From NCBI RefSeq assembly GCF_947507565.1, contig NC_089175.1, forward strand, positions 1,663,733 to 1,727,732: a stretch of 64,000 nt of DNA, written 5' to 3'. Within the stretch, counting starts at the first letter, position 1, and each line of letters opens with the position of its first letter. Shown piece after piece: positions 45,895 through 56,709 of this stretch. Under the pieces are notes generated by a model. The model was not told the DNA's origin. It did not search any database and saw only the letters and a list, made by a program, of their open reading frames with translations. The translations under genes were made by a program, and so were the position numbers. Source of the DNA: Oscarella lobularis. Lineage: Eukaryota; Porifera; Homoscleromorpha; Homosclerophorida; Oscarellidae.

Positions 45895-46275
45895 TTACAC
45901 CTGCAATTTCATGCAAGACAAACCGAGACATTTTTCCAAACTAAAACTTGTTCTTTTTCTTCTTCTGCTCACACATTCGACTGACTCGGGGTGTGAATAA
46001 TCTAAAGAAGGACGTGAATCGAGTCTCGGGTTTGAAAAATTCCTCGAGGAAGAATCTGATTCTTGACGTGAAGTAAACCAGTACGCCACGCCCAGAGCAC
46101 CACCCACGACCAACAACCAACCGATATCATCAGAAGAAAAGTGCGTTTGTTGGCGTGGATAGAGCCCCGGGTTTGAATAAAGGAAATGTGATGATCCCTT
46201 GTCGTTTTGACGGAACCAGTAGTAGTACGCCGCGCTCACTGCTGCACTACCCAAGGATAAAAGCCAACGCTTCAT
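45895..46275 (-). CDS. small two-TM protein, copy 3
   Basis: Start ATG at 46275: MKRWLLSLGSAAVSAAYYYWF, then NDKGSSHFLYS, then a second segment (WLLVVGGALGVAYWF) and a basic tail. The first segment and NDKGSSH correspond to copy 1 (NDEGTHISKSS). The second segment repeats the GALGVAYW motif, so the N-terminal unit was duplicated inside this gene. The 3' end is uncertain: the frame runs to 45895, but splicing before it is possible. The fold-back repeat begins about 350 bp downstream. Confidence 0.48.
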   Translation of the reverse strand: MKRWLLSLGSAAVSAAYYYWFRQNDKGSSHFLYSNPGLYPRQQTHFSSDDIGWLLVVGGALGVAYWFTSRQESDSSSRNFSNPRLDSRPSLDYSHPESVECVSRRRKRTSFSLEKCLGLSCMKLQV

Positions 46276-46484
46276 CACCAAGTAAAAAAATTCGGTTGCT
46301 GTCGTTTCTAGAAGCAGTTTCCACCTATAGACGACTAAACGGCAGACGTGAACGGCAAGGGACCCGGGAAATTCCCTTTTTTCCACTAATACCCGGATTT
46401 TCAGCCTGTGATCGGCTTACTCTACCGAAAAACGACGTCATAGCTTAGACCGCTGCGCAAAAAAAGGAACTGATTGAATTTCAC

Positions 46485-46659
46485 TCTCCGAAATAAAGTG
46501 AAATGATGCAGGAACAGTTGTTGGTGGCTATAGATTTGTCTTCCTAAGAATGAATTTGTCCCCGTCTGTGTCAACCATCACGTACGAGAGAGAAATTAAC
46601 GGGCATGACATACATACTGTAAACGCACTAATTAATTAATTAACCTCGCCCTACCGTCA
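46485..46659 (+). pseudogene. relic of the small single-TM gene
   Basis: The words aagtgaaatgatgc, gaatttgtccccgtctgtgt and taacctcgccctaccgtcatc match the start, end and 3' flank of the gene at 35638. The membrane-coding middle is deleted. It shows that the divergent pair was duplicated as a unit. Confidence 0.55.
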
Positions 46660-48207
46660 TCAACCAAAAAATCCCTTTGGCGCCGCCCCCCTAAACGGCT
46701 TAGACTTCGACTCTTTGGGCCCAAAAGTCTTCGACGCTCTGGACCCAAAAGTCTTAGACACTTTGGGCGGTTCGCGATCAAACAGCAGCGTCGGTTTCCA
46801 ACTGGACGACACCGGTTCAAACGGTTGCTCCTCCTTGGGCGTCAGCGCCTCCTCAAACTGCCGCGGCGCCTCCATACACTGCTTCCTGGAATACGGATTC
46901 TGCCCAAACAGCAGCGGCGGTTGCTCCTCCTCAAACAGCTGTGGTTGCACTTCTTCAAACTGCCGCGGCGCCAGTTGCACCTCCTTGAACTTCAATTCTA
47001 TTTCTTTGGCTTGCTTAGAAAAATCTCCTCTGAGTGATTTCAAAGCGAGTCCCATTTCAGAGTTCTCGCTCTGAAGTTTTCTATTTGCCTTCTGCAGTTC
47101 TTTGATTTTGCAGTCAGCCGTATTCTGTTGACTTCGCAACGCTTCCTGTAAATTCTTGATTTTGCAGTCAGCCTTCTTTTGCTCAGTTTGCAATGAAACA
47201 AGATTGTTAAAAAGAAGCTGCTGATGACTGACTACGGCATCAGACATATGAGCATTCATTTCTTTTCTTATCACCTGCAGCAAACTTGAACAAGCCCAAA
47301 CGGTTGATATGCATATACCAAACCTTTTCGTGGCATCCTATTGTCGCATATTGGCACGGGAGAGTAGAATAAGGACAATTTCCTTCTTCACTTATGTGGT
47401 CAAACATCTTGAAACAATGCACTACGTATAATTAACTAAACCAAAATAAGCTGAACGCACCTCTCTTCGGGGCAATTCTTCATTACACAGTTCACATGGT
47501 ATAGTCACAAACTCACAGTCCTTCACATGATTCTTAAGAATAACAAGAATTAGACTTACATTGGTTAAATAATTAATTAATTAAAAGGTCTTCACTTCCA
47601 TGTCTTTGTATTCATTTAGCAGTCCACAGAAAAGACAAGGAATTTGCCGTCTAAGGCAAATATGTGACACATGAAACGGCATCTTTCCTCTAGCCACGAG
47701 ATCGTCACATTTGCAAGGCACCTTCACGTCTCAATGTGAGGCTAAAAGACCCACTCTAGACGTCATCCCAAACTGAACCCTTTTCCTACTTCATAATCTC
47801 GAAGTTGCCCATTCCACTCGCATCCATCGGCAGCGTTGGAGCAAACCACTTTAGTCGAGAGAACCTTTCGCCTCACGTTAGCGTCAGCAAAGACCTAAAA
47901 TAAAGTGACGTCAAAGTAAGTGTACCGTGGACGTCTACGTCGAAAGCGAGCCTTGTCAGGAGAAATCATCTCTTTGTCTAGCGGACACGAAAAGAGATCG
48001 CCCCTTTTTTGAGCGGTCCTAAAGAAGGCTCGAGTCACTAGACTCTTTTCGCATTATTTATCACTTCGCAGTTTCTTCGAAGCATCCTCTGCAGAACAAA
48101 TGACCGCATTCTGTTTGGACGGGATCTCGGAGGGCACAAAGGCAAATAGGGCACTCTAGATCCTTGTCCAACGCCTCCACAAACGGAGCCGCATAGCCAC
48201 CGGCCAT
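46660..48207 (-). CDS. TRAF-like RING/zinc-finger/coiled-coil protein 2
   Basis: ATG at 48207 (MAGGYAAPFVEALDKDLE), then the RING (CPICLCALRDPVQTECGHLFCRGCF), zinc-finger exons between 47240 and 48000 (NCPYSTLPCQYATIGCHEKVW), and a long coiled coil with two direct copies of a KADCKIKNLQ-type heptad block. The MATH domain is absent. The C-terminus is a low-complexity tail of LFEEEQPP/QFEE repeats and KTFG repeats (SKTFGSRASKTFGPKES), ending in PKGFFG. The tail could be a protein-binding segment. It is most similar in its first 400 residues to TRAF-like 1. Confidence 0.82.
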
Positions 48208-48344
48208 CTTGGAATAAACGACGCTTGCGTGACGGAAACCAAAAGTCATTAGCATACAGATGAGATTACGAAAAAGAGACAATTAGAATTGCTCGAGTTG
48301 CTGTATTGACCACATGTTAATCCTAGGTATGTGCTCTGTTACTT

Positions 48345-49814
48345 TCACGGTCTATCAAGTCTACCGGTGGCCTGTGGAGGTGGTTTGGGAGGCTGCGAAC
48401 TCTCTAAAGAATGTGTATCTGATAATGGAGAAGCCGGTATAGATTTTTTTCTTCTTGAAGGCACTGATTGCTTCCGAGACTCAGTGGTGAATGAGGACTT
48501 TCTTGGAAAATGCGGCAAGCTTTCTGTATCAGTGTGAAATTCTGGAATGGCCCTTGTCCTGCTAAGTTCACTCTGCAAACGCAATTTAGCCTTCTGCAAC
48601 GAGCAGATTTGCTTGTTGGCTTTCTGAAGCTCTCTGCGCATTTCAAGAACGTTCTCAAACAGAAGCTTTTGATGGTAAACAACTGCATTCGAAATGTGGG
48701 TGTCCATGTCTTTCGGCAGTACCTGCATAAAATTTATAATCCTTCAATTATAAGTCTATTTAATTGAACTAACTTTTTCACCGCACCCTATTGCAGCGTA
48801 TTGACAGGGGAAAACAGCATGGCGCTTCTTTTGTTTATGAAGGCTGGGGCAATCTCCTTGAACGTGTTCAAGCATCTACGTATATTCATTTTTGAAAGGA
48901 GAGACAGCTATATACATATGTCATACGTCCTTTCGGAGCATTTCTTTTCCACACAATTCACACGAAACAGTCACGCCATTGCAGACTTCCAAATGTTTCT
49001 TGTACGGAGAAAAAGAGCCTACACGGTGACGCCAACTAAAGCATTGCACTGTACCCGCATATCTCTGTGCTCTTCAATCGAGCCGCAAAAACCGCACGCC
49101 AATTTTCGTTGAACGCAAAACTTTGATTGATGCAAGCCCATATCTTTTCTGGCAATAAGCTCGTCACATTGACACGGCACCTTATCAAAATCACATTCTT
49201 TAATGTGAGCCTATAGGGGTGAAGGGTTTTCTATTAATTAAAGAAAGCGAGTCACATCAATTAGCGTCTTACGTCGTAATCTTTAAGCTGGCCAACCCAG
49301 CTGCAGTCATATTCCTTGTTCGTACAGAGCACTTGGGTCGAGAGAAGCTTTCGTCTGGTACGAACATCAGGAAAAACCTGATTTGTAGAGCACATGTAGA
49401 CGTCAATGGAGAGTCCAAAACGCTACATATTACACAACCTTATCAACAGACACGATCCCTTTATCTATGGGACAAACCAACGGCTCTCCTTTCACTTGAA
49501 AATCCCTAAAACGCGACTCAAAATGACCCCAAACACGAATGTCATCCAGACGAAAACGCATCTCCCTAAAACAAGCCTCACCTCGCCATTTCGTCGAAAC
49601 AGACCATGCAGAACAAATGACCGCATTCCGTTTGCACGGGATCTCGCAGAAGGCAAAGGCAAATTGGACACTCCAGCTCCTTGTCCAACGGCTCCACGAA
49701 CGACGCCGTGTAGCCGCCGACGTTTCCACAGCGCACGGCCATCGCTTCGCCGTCGAAAACACCTCGTACGTGAGTGAGAACGACGATCGGAAATAGCACT
49801 AGTTCGGCTGACAT
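48345..49814 (-). CDS. TRAF-like RING/zinc-finger/coiled-coil protein 3
   Basis: ATG at 49814, or at the internal MAVRCGNVGGY about 69 bp on. The longer start would add a hydrophobic N-terminus (VLFPIVVLTHV) not seen in the paralogs. RING: ECPICLCLLRDPVQTECGHLFCMVCF. Zinc-finger exons lie at about 48900-49390. The coiled coil (MRRELQKANKQICSLQKAK) is followed by a Ser/Pro-rich tail ending GRLDRP. No MATH domain. Its 3' half was copied to 40.8-41.3 kb. Confidence 0.8.
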
Positions 49815-49944
49815 TTTTTTATTCTGTACTGAAAAATCTCGAGCGTTAATTATTTATATTAGAATTTGACAACTAAAGTTTGTGAGGTCAGCTCGAGTTT
49901 ATGTTCTCTCGCCCGTATAACTGGAGATCGCGTCAACGAAGTCC

Positions 49945-52317
49945 CTACCTTTTCCAGTGAAAGTTAACTTGCCGAATAATTACCCACGCTTTGGCCTCGG
50001 ACAAAAACGTTAGAACGACGCTCGACAGCGGACCGACGGACTCGTCGACGGAACACTCGGCAATGCCTTTACTATCGAACTCGCACAGAGTGACGGGAGC
50101 CGCTTTCTCGTCCTCGACGGGCATTACGTGTTTCGAGCTGTCCCCACCTCTGTGTCCTTTAACGGTCACGTCAGTGCAAATGTCGCCGGGATGATCATTG
50201 CTACCCGAATAGATGACCACTCTATAGAAAGGGTCCCCACCCCCCTTCGTTGCGTTTTTCTCTACTCGCTCGTATCTTCTTCTTACTTTGTCAACGTGAC
50301 CGGATTCTCGAAGTCGAACGATATGTGGTCGTCTTTCTTTGGCGTCATCGCCCAGAAGAAGTCTCTTCCCAGATAAACTTGATCGAGCGTGTGGTGTTGA
50401 TACGGCTCTGTGCTCGTGCTGAGTCGTGCCGGGGGATTTATAAACGGGGGAGGCATGGGATTCTTCTTGAAGTCTTTGTCCTAGGACACGCGATAGACGT
50501 GAGAGAGTGAGCGAATATATATGAGAATTTCACACGACGCGCCTTACTTTCAGTTTCTGGATTTTTCCTTTCAAAGATGAATGCTGACCGATGTGTTGGA
50601 ATAGCGACGGTTTGTAACGTACTCTGACTTTCGCTTTTTCTTTGCCGCACATTTTCTAATTCAAGAAGAGACGTCTCCTAGACAATGAAAACGATGCGTT
50701 CGCGCTCTTATACCATATCTTGCTCCGGATGGCAAACTTTGACGAATAGAAAATGATCCAGAAGCCAATCGATGGGCTTATCTTTGTGAAACATGAGAAA
50801 AAAGCTCGTCAACTTGGGAATGTCGTCCGATCGAAACAATTTTCCTAAAAAGACGTCTACTCTTTCGACGCGAAAAAAAAGAGGAAAAAAATTCCCACCA
50901 ATGAAACCGAGCGCCGAAAATTCCAAGAGAATCCACGACGGATTAGACGCGGACTGCTGCTGAGCGAAAGCCATGACGCTCGAAGGAAAACCGGGCGTGC
51001 TAATGACATCGTCCTCAACCTAAAAGAGAGAACCCAGCCAATAAATAGTAGAGAAATGAAGAGGTCGGCCGAGACGACTTGCTTGCAAATAGTAAACTGC
51101 TTTCTTGTAGGCGTACGTCATCAGAAAGGCGTAGTCGAGATTCTGCTTCGTTCGCCATCTAGAAAAAAAGAGTAATTTATTTTCGCCGTTTTTTTTGTGC
51201 TCACTGAACGCGCTCGAGAGGATCGCCGAACGTCAGCGGAAGCAATTTCATGTCCGGGTAATAGCTGGCAGGCGGAACGATGATTTCGAGCAGTCCTGAA
51301 TTCAGTTCAATGGAAAACCTGTACGACGCCGATGAGTCAAGCCAACGCCAGTGAGAAGAACCCTTACTTCGATTCTATCTTCGCTATCTCTTCTTTACAA
51401 TAATCTTGATCGAGCTAGGGAAGATAAGGGTATTAGTACGTAAAGGACTACGTGCCTAAGAGCTACTGTACGTATTGTGGGGAATACTCTATAATATGAT
51501 ATTATTGTTTATTCGACTCCTTTGGGTAAATCCCAAACGAGTTCGAGAGAAATTTCGCCTGGCAACTATCACCGGTGTCCCAAGATAATTTCGAAGTTTG
51601 TACTAAACTCTGGGGCGTGTTCTTACTTCCGCTATCATGAGTATAACAACGGCATCCTGTTTTTCGTCGCTTGACATCGCAGTGAATAGAGACTGTAGAG
51701 TGTCGTGCAAATACTCCTGAACGTCGCGCCGTATCGTCGGTATCCCAATAGCCAAGGAAACTAAATGATCATTTCTTTTCACGCGCACGACCACGCCCCC
51801 GCAAAACCACAAACCTCCTTGTCGGTCTTTCGAGACACAAATGGCCGGCTTCAGAGAGTTCGCGTTGGTCACGTGATCCATTCCGGCGATCAAACCAGTG
51901 ACATTTTTTCGTCCGTCTTTCGACGACGCCGTCTTTCCCCACGTCATGACGGCGCGTTGTCCGTCGTCGCCGCCGCCGCCGCGCGATCGATCGATCGTCG
52001 CGACGAGACGCCTCAGATCGACGAGATCTTTCGATCGATCGTTGCTCTGCGCCACCGCGCGACGAACGCGCCATTCGAGATCGGCGAGACGCGCCGAGTC
52101 GACGACGTCGTCCGACGATTGGCCGACGTCGAATTTTTCTCCAGCTTCGTCTGGGAAATAAAATGATGAGGTGAATGGGATCGGAACCGCCCCACTTTCT
52201 CCATCAATTCTTCCGCTTACTGCGATGGCTATTAGTTGCGAAGTACAACGTAAAGAAGATGAGAAGGCAGCCAAATGCAATGAAGAGCGGCGATCGGCGA
52301 AACTGGACGATTTTCAT
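49945..52317 (-). CDS. MGAT4-like N-acetylglucosaminyltransferase (GnT-IV)
   Basis: A Golgi type II membrane enzyme that adds beta-1,4-linked GlcNAc to the mannose-alpha-1,3 arm of N-glycans. ATG at 52317: [20 protein letters not shown], a short cytosolic tail and signal anchor. The catalytic region shows [21 protein letters not shown], an EDD metal-binding triad (VEDDVISTP), [16 protein letters not shown] and [22 protein letters not shown]-terminal beta-sandwich has [10 protein letters not shown] and [10 protein letters not shown]. All blocks match the MGAT4 A/B/C family in order. Between the stem and catalytic parts is a Gly-rich loop (SRGGGGDDG). Which of A, B or C it corresponds to cannot be said. 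Confidence 0.92.
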
Positions 52318-52396
52318 GTGACGTTGACACAAAAAAAAGGAAGTTAATTTCAACTTCGTGAACTGTAGGCCAGGCCTACCTAGGCTAGCGCGCGTG
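52318..52396. promoter_or_regulatory. bidirectional promoter region, MGAT4-like / GH3
   Basis: Seventy-nine bp separate the divergent start codons, so both genes share this promoter region. No motif is identified. Confidence 0.45.
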
Positions 52397-55300
52397 ATGT
52401 TTTTTGTTTGTGCTTTCGTCTCCTGCTTCTTGCTGGTTCGGACCGGCTTTGGAGCTTTTCCTCCGTCGGTTGACTGTCAGTCGGAGCCGCAGAAAGGCTA
52501 CAAATTCTGCGATCCGTCTCTGACACCCGAAGAGCGAGCGTCGGATCTGGTAAAGGATGAAAGCAGTTTGCGCTCTTGAAACTGTTATTTTGCAACTTCT
52601 AAAGCCATTTCAATGGCCAAATATACAGTAGTCGACAGTAGTCGCGATTGGAGTCTCAATTCGTGTACCACTCACGTGCACGTGCACGTGCACACATCAA
52701 ATAGCGAATACGCCTCTTTACAATTCGTTTTCGCTCAGGTATCGAAACTGACAACAGATGAAGCAATCCAACAAACGTGGACCATAGCCCCAGCCATATC
52801 TCGCCTTGGCATTAAAGCATACAATTGGAGGTAAAGTAAAGGGTTACAACTATTCATAATAATGAATTAATAATAAACAACAGATCAAACTGCTTGCATG
52901 GATGGTCGGCATCAGGCGGCCACTGGGACTCCAATCTCACGTGGACCGTCTTTCCCGCCCCTATGAACCTCGGCGCCACATTTGACATAGACCTAGTTAA
53001 GAAAGTTGGCCAAGCAACATCAGATGAGGGCCGCGCTCTCCACAACGTAATGCTTCAAAAGTACGATGGAGAGAGCACGGAAGCCGCCGCTCTCAACTGC
53101 TTCAGTCCCAACGTCAATCTCCTCCGAGACCCAAGGCAAGATATATAAAAGTCCAATTACATTATATATGAATATATGTAACTTGGAAAGTAGCTACATT
53201 CAATAACGTTTCTTTTAGATGGGGTCGCGCGGAAGAGACGTTCGGGGAGGATCCGTACGTCTTGTCCCAGATCGGTGTCGCCTATTCGAGAGGTCTCCAA
53301 GAAGGCGACAATCCTCACTACCTGAAAGTCGTCGCCTGCGCGAAGCACTACGTCGTTCACAGCGGACGCGACAACGATCGATCTCACTTCATAGCCAATA
53401 CGACGATGCACGATTTGTACGATACCTATTTGCCGGCATTCAAGTCCCAAATCATCGGAGCGAAAGTGGGTCAAATCATGCCGGCCTACAGTTCGGTTCG
53501 ATGTTCCGGCTCCCCCGACGGAGCTCCCGATTGCGCGAACAAATTCCTCCTTCGGACGGTACTTCGCGAGCAGTTCGGCGGCTATAACGTTTCCGTGTGC
53601 TCTGACAATGGGGGCGTGGGCATGGTGTACAAAACGCATCACTACGTGTCGACGGCTGAGGATGCAGCCGCTGTCAGCATGAACGCGAGCACGGATTTGG
53701 ACTTGGGACACGATGCGATATATAGCAATAATCTCGGTCCCGCGCTCAAGGACGGAAAAGTTCAATTGGAGACGATACAGGAGTCGGTGTGGAGGAATTT
53801 CTATTGGAGAATACGTCTGGGAGACTTTGATCCCGCCGAGATGGTTCCTTATCAGTCGATTGGGGCCGATCATTTGGACACGAAAGCGAGTCAGGCACTC
53901 AATTTGCTCTCGGCTCAAGAATCAATTGTTTTGCTGAAGGTAACGCAAATGTAAAATAGATCATTTTCGTGATAGACCGTTTGTTTAGAATGAAGGAAAC
54001 ATGTTACCTCTAAAGACGAATTTGAAGAGAATAGCCGTGATAGGTCAGTTTACCGTAAGTCGTGCACGCACTGACATTTTTTCAAAGGCCCTAACGCCGC
54101 TGATGAGCACGTTCTATTGTCCAACTATGCGGGAATTCCATCTACAGTCGTATCTGTCATGGAAGGAATCAATGTAGGTCTAGTCTAATATCACGTTGCG
54201 TTTGAATTTGCAGATGACCCGTTTGTATTCTGATATCTATTCTTTCATTTAAGATGACTGTGTCCAGTGGGACGTACATTGCCAGTGCAAAGGGCTGCAA
54301 GGATACCCATTGCTCTGACAAGAAGGATTTTGACGACGCTCTCAAAGCAGCTCAAGGAGCCGACGTAGGACACGCAGTTTCAGTCAGTCCTTCGCTCTCA
54401 GTCTCTCTTTTTAAGGTTGCCATAATGGTTATGGGACTGAGTGGAAGTCTCGAGGGAGAAGGACACGATCGCGATCCAACAAAGTGCGAAGATACGACGA
54501 TGGACACGATAGGACTTCCAGGCTGCCAACACGACCTCGTAAGTCAAAATATCTATTATGCTTAATTAATACCCATTGTAATAACTTACCCAGATCCAAG
54601 CAGTGGCAGCCACAAAAGTACCAATAGTCCTTGTTCTGATGAACGGAGGTCCACTATCGTAAGCGAATAATAGCTCTCTTTCATCTCAGCTCCAGTGTCT
54701 CTCAATAGTATTTCGTGGGAGAAAGACAACGTTCCCGCTATCATTGACGCTTTCTATCCGGGCGCCCTAGGCGGTCAAGCCGTCGCCGACGTTCTCTTCG
54801 GACAATACAATCCGGGCGGACGCATGCCCGTCACGACGTACATGGGAGAAAAAGACCTTCCCGTCGTCGAGAACTACAACATGTCATTTCCACCGGGACG
54901 CACTTACAAGTAGAAAGAAATGACTAGATAAGAGACAAACGTTGATTATTATTATTATTATTATGTGCAGGTACTTCACTGGGGAACCTCTGTATCCATT
55001 TGGCTATGGGCTGTCGTATACGACGTTTGAATATAGCGGTCTTTCGCTTTCCAGTTCAACGTTGAAGGTATCAAACTGAGTATTGGATTCACGTTTATCC
55101 TATTTATTTTCTCATCTAGACTTGTGATTCTCTGATGGTCTCTGCTATGATCAACAATACGGGTAAAATGGATGGTGACGAAGTCGCTCAACTCTACTTG
55201 GCATTTTCACCGAAGTCGCCCTTGTCCTATCCCGTTCCTTTACGAGTTCTTGTCGGGTTTCAACGTCTCACCATCAAAGCGGGCGATTCCGCTTCGCTGA

Positions 55301-55580
55301 AATTCACCGTTGATCCATACGAGTAAAAATAATTTCGAATTTTTAATTAATTAATTAAAATGATTGGAATTTTTGTTTTGCTCTCAGTATGACGGTGGTC
55401 AACGAGAAAGGAGAGCGCGTGCTCAACCCGGGATCGTTTAGCGTCCACCTTGGAGGCCAACAGCCCGTGTCTGGAACAACGGGCATCCTTAGTGGATCTT
55501 TCAGCCTGACGGGCGATATGATGCCCATCAGCGGATGCCCTCACGCCAAGAAGTGCATGGGTTGTCTTCCAGTGCCATAA
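52397..55580 (+). CDS. secreted GH3 family beta-xylosidase-like glycosidase
   Basis: ATG at 52397 with a signal peptide (MFFVCAFVSCFLLVRTGFGA). The TIM-barrel domain of glycoside hydrolase family 3 follows: DPSLTPEERASDLV, APAISRLGIKAYNWRSN, TVFPAPMNLGATFD, FSPNVNLLRDPRWGRAEETF, CAKHYVVHSG and the nucleophile-bearing VCSDNGGVGMV. The C-terminal domains carry SIVLLKNEGNMLPL, AVIGPNA, MVMGLSGSLEGEGHDR, AFYPGALGGQAVADVLFGQYNPGGR, PFGYGLSYTTFEYS and a fibronectin-III-like end. The exon order is complete and the active-site blocks are intact, so the enzyme should be active outside the cell or in lysosomes. GH3 beta-xylosidase-type genes are absent from vertebrates but known in some invertebrates. 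Substrate is uncertain. Confidence 0.93.
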
Positions 55581-55663
55581 ACTATTTTTCTTCTGATTTT
55601 TTTGTATGTTGGTCTTTCGTCCGTGTGTCTATGTTGATATCCGGGATGTTATTCCGGGGCAGG

Positions 55664-56627
55664 ATGTCGAAGAAGAAAAAGCAGGATGCCGCCAAGTAGG
55701 TTGCCGTACTAGATTCTGAAGTGCGTCGACTTACCTTGAAGTCGCTTTTTGTGAGGACATCTCCTGTCTACGGCTTCGTAGCGTCGGACGCCAAAAGCAA
55801 AGCCGAAAGCACCCTAAATAGCGATATAGCACGTGAAGAAGGCAAAGAACTTTGGCTCATACGAGTGCCTTATAACGTGAGTGCAACTGGGCGCAGCGTT
55901 GCGTTCATACGACGCTGTTTGCCTCGCAGACGGACTTGACGGCTCTTAGGGGAGCTGTGATACGGGAGAAGAAAACCGTCAATATCAAAACGAAAGTAAA
56001 ACAGAAATTCTATCGTGCAACATTCGATCAAACAATTTAAAAAGGGAGGCGAAAACAAAGACTGTGACGTTCAAATCACCGGAATAGGAAAAGTAACTTT
56101 GTTTAGTGTGTTCTAATTCATTTATGAACTAATGAAAAATTAAATTTAGCGGTCACCGCCAGATAAAATTGGCTTGGTACCGAATAACAGCAGTCCTTTG
56201 TTATCTCAAGGCACGTCACTGATTTTTGAACGTTAAATTTTCTCTAGTCTTTTACTTCAGTGAGCTTTGCTGGAAATCTAAGTCTAACTTATTGCATACC
56301 GTCACCTGAATCTACTCCGTTAACCAGCCTTCTTACGCCTCAACCGCCGTCCGTTCCCGATGGGCTAAAACCTCGCTGGAAACCGTTCGGATGGCGTACG
56401 CATTTCATACAGTTTTCTGTTCGTCTCATCTCCAAATTCATAAAAGTCTCGTTTTGCGCAGGGAGTCCTTCAGATGTTCCACGGACTAAAGCCGCAGCAG
56501 CAAAGGTTGCGAGAAAACGAAAAAGGAAAACGGAGGACGCGAAGGCAAACACGTCGCCTAAGGTAAAAACGGAATTCAATCCGCAACATTTAACACCTAA
56601 CTCTTCTCTCCAGAAGGCAAAAAGTTA
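55664..56627 (+). CDS. RNA polymerase I subunit POLR1G/RPA34-like
   Basis: Similar to CD3EAP/POLR1G (PAF49), the RPA34.5-type subunit of RNA polymerase I. Signs are a Lys-rich start (MSKKKKQDAA), then SPVYGFVASDAKSKAESTL, KELWLIRVPYN, DCDVQITGIGK and the proline motif PPSVPDGLKPRWKPFG. A nuclear basic tail (KVARKRKRKTED) follows. Exons are joined by short introns, one with a GC donor (near 56213, 50 bp). The 5' end is uncertain because the first intron would be only ~26 bp in the simplest model. The gene converges on ATRX, with 82 bp between stop codons. Confidence 0.72.
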
Positions 56628-56709
56628 AACCGAATTACACAACTCCAGTAACGGAATACTCTATCACTAACAGCAGCTGAAATTCCTATTAAATTGTCAA
56701 GAGCAGCCT

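Noticed and set aside
52013-52207. Short antisense and overlapping frames around 51.8-52.2 kb
   Set aside because: They are shadows of the MGAT4-like stem exon, which has a Gly/Arg-rich loop.
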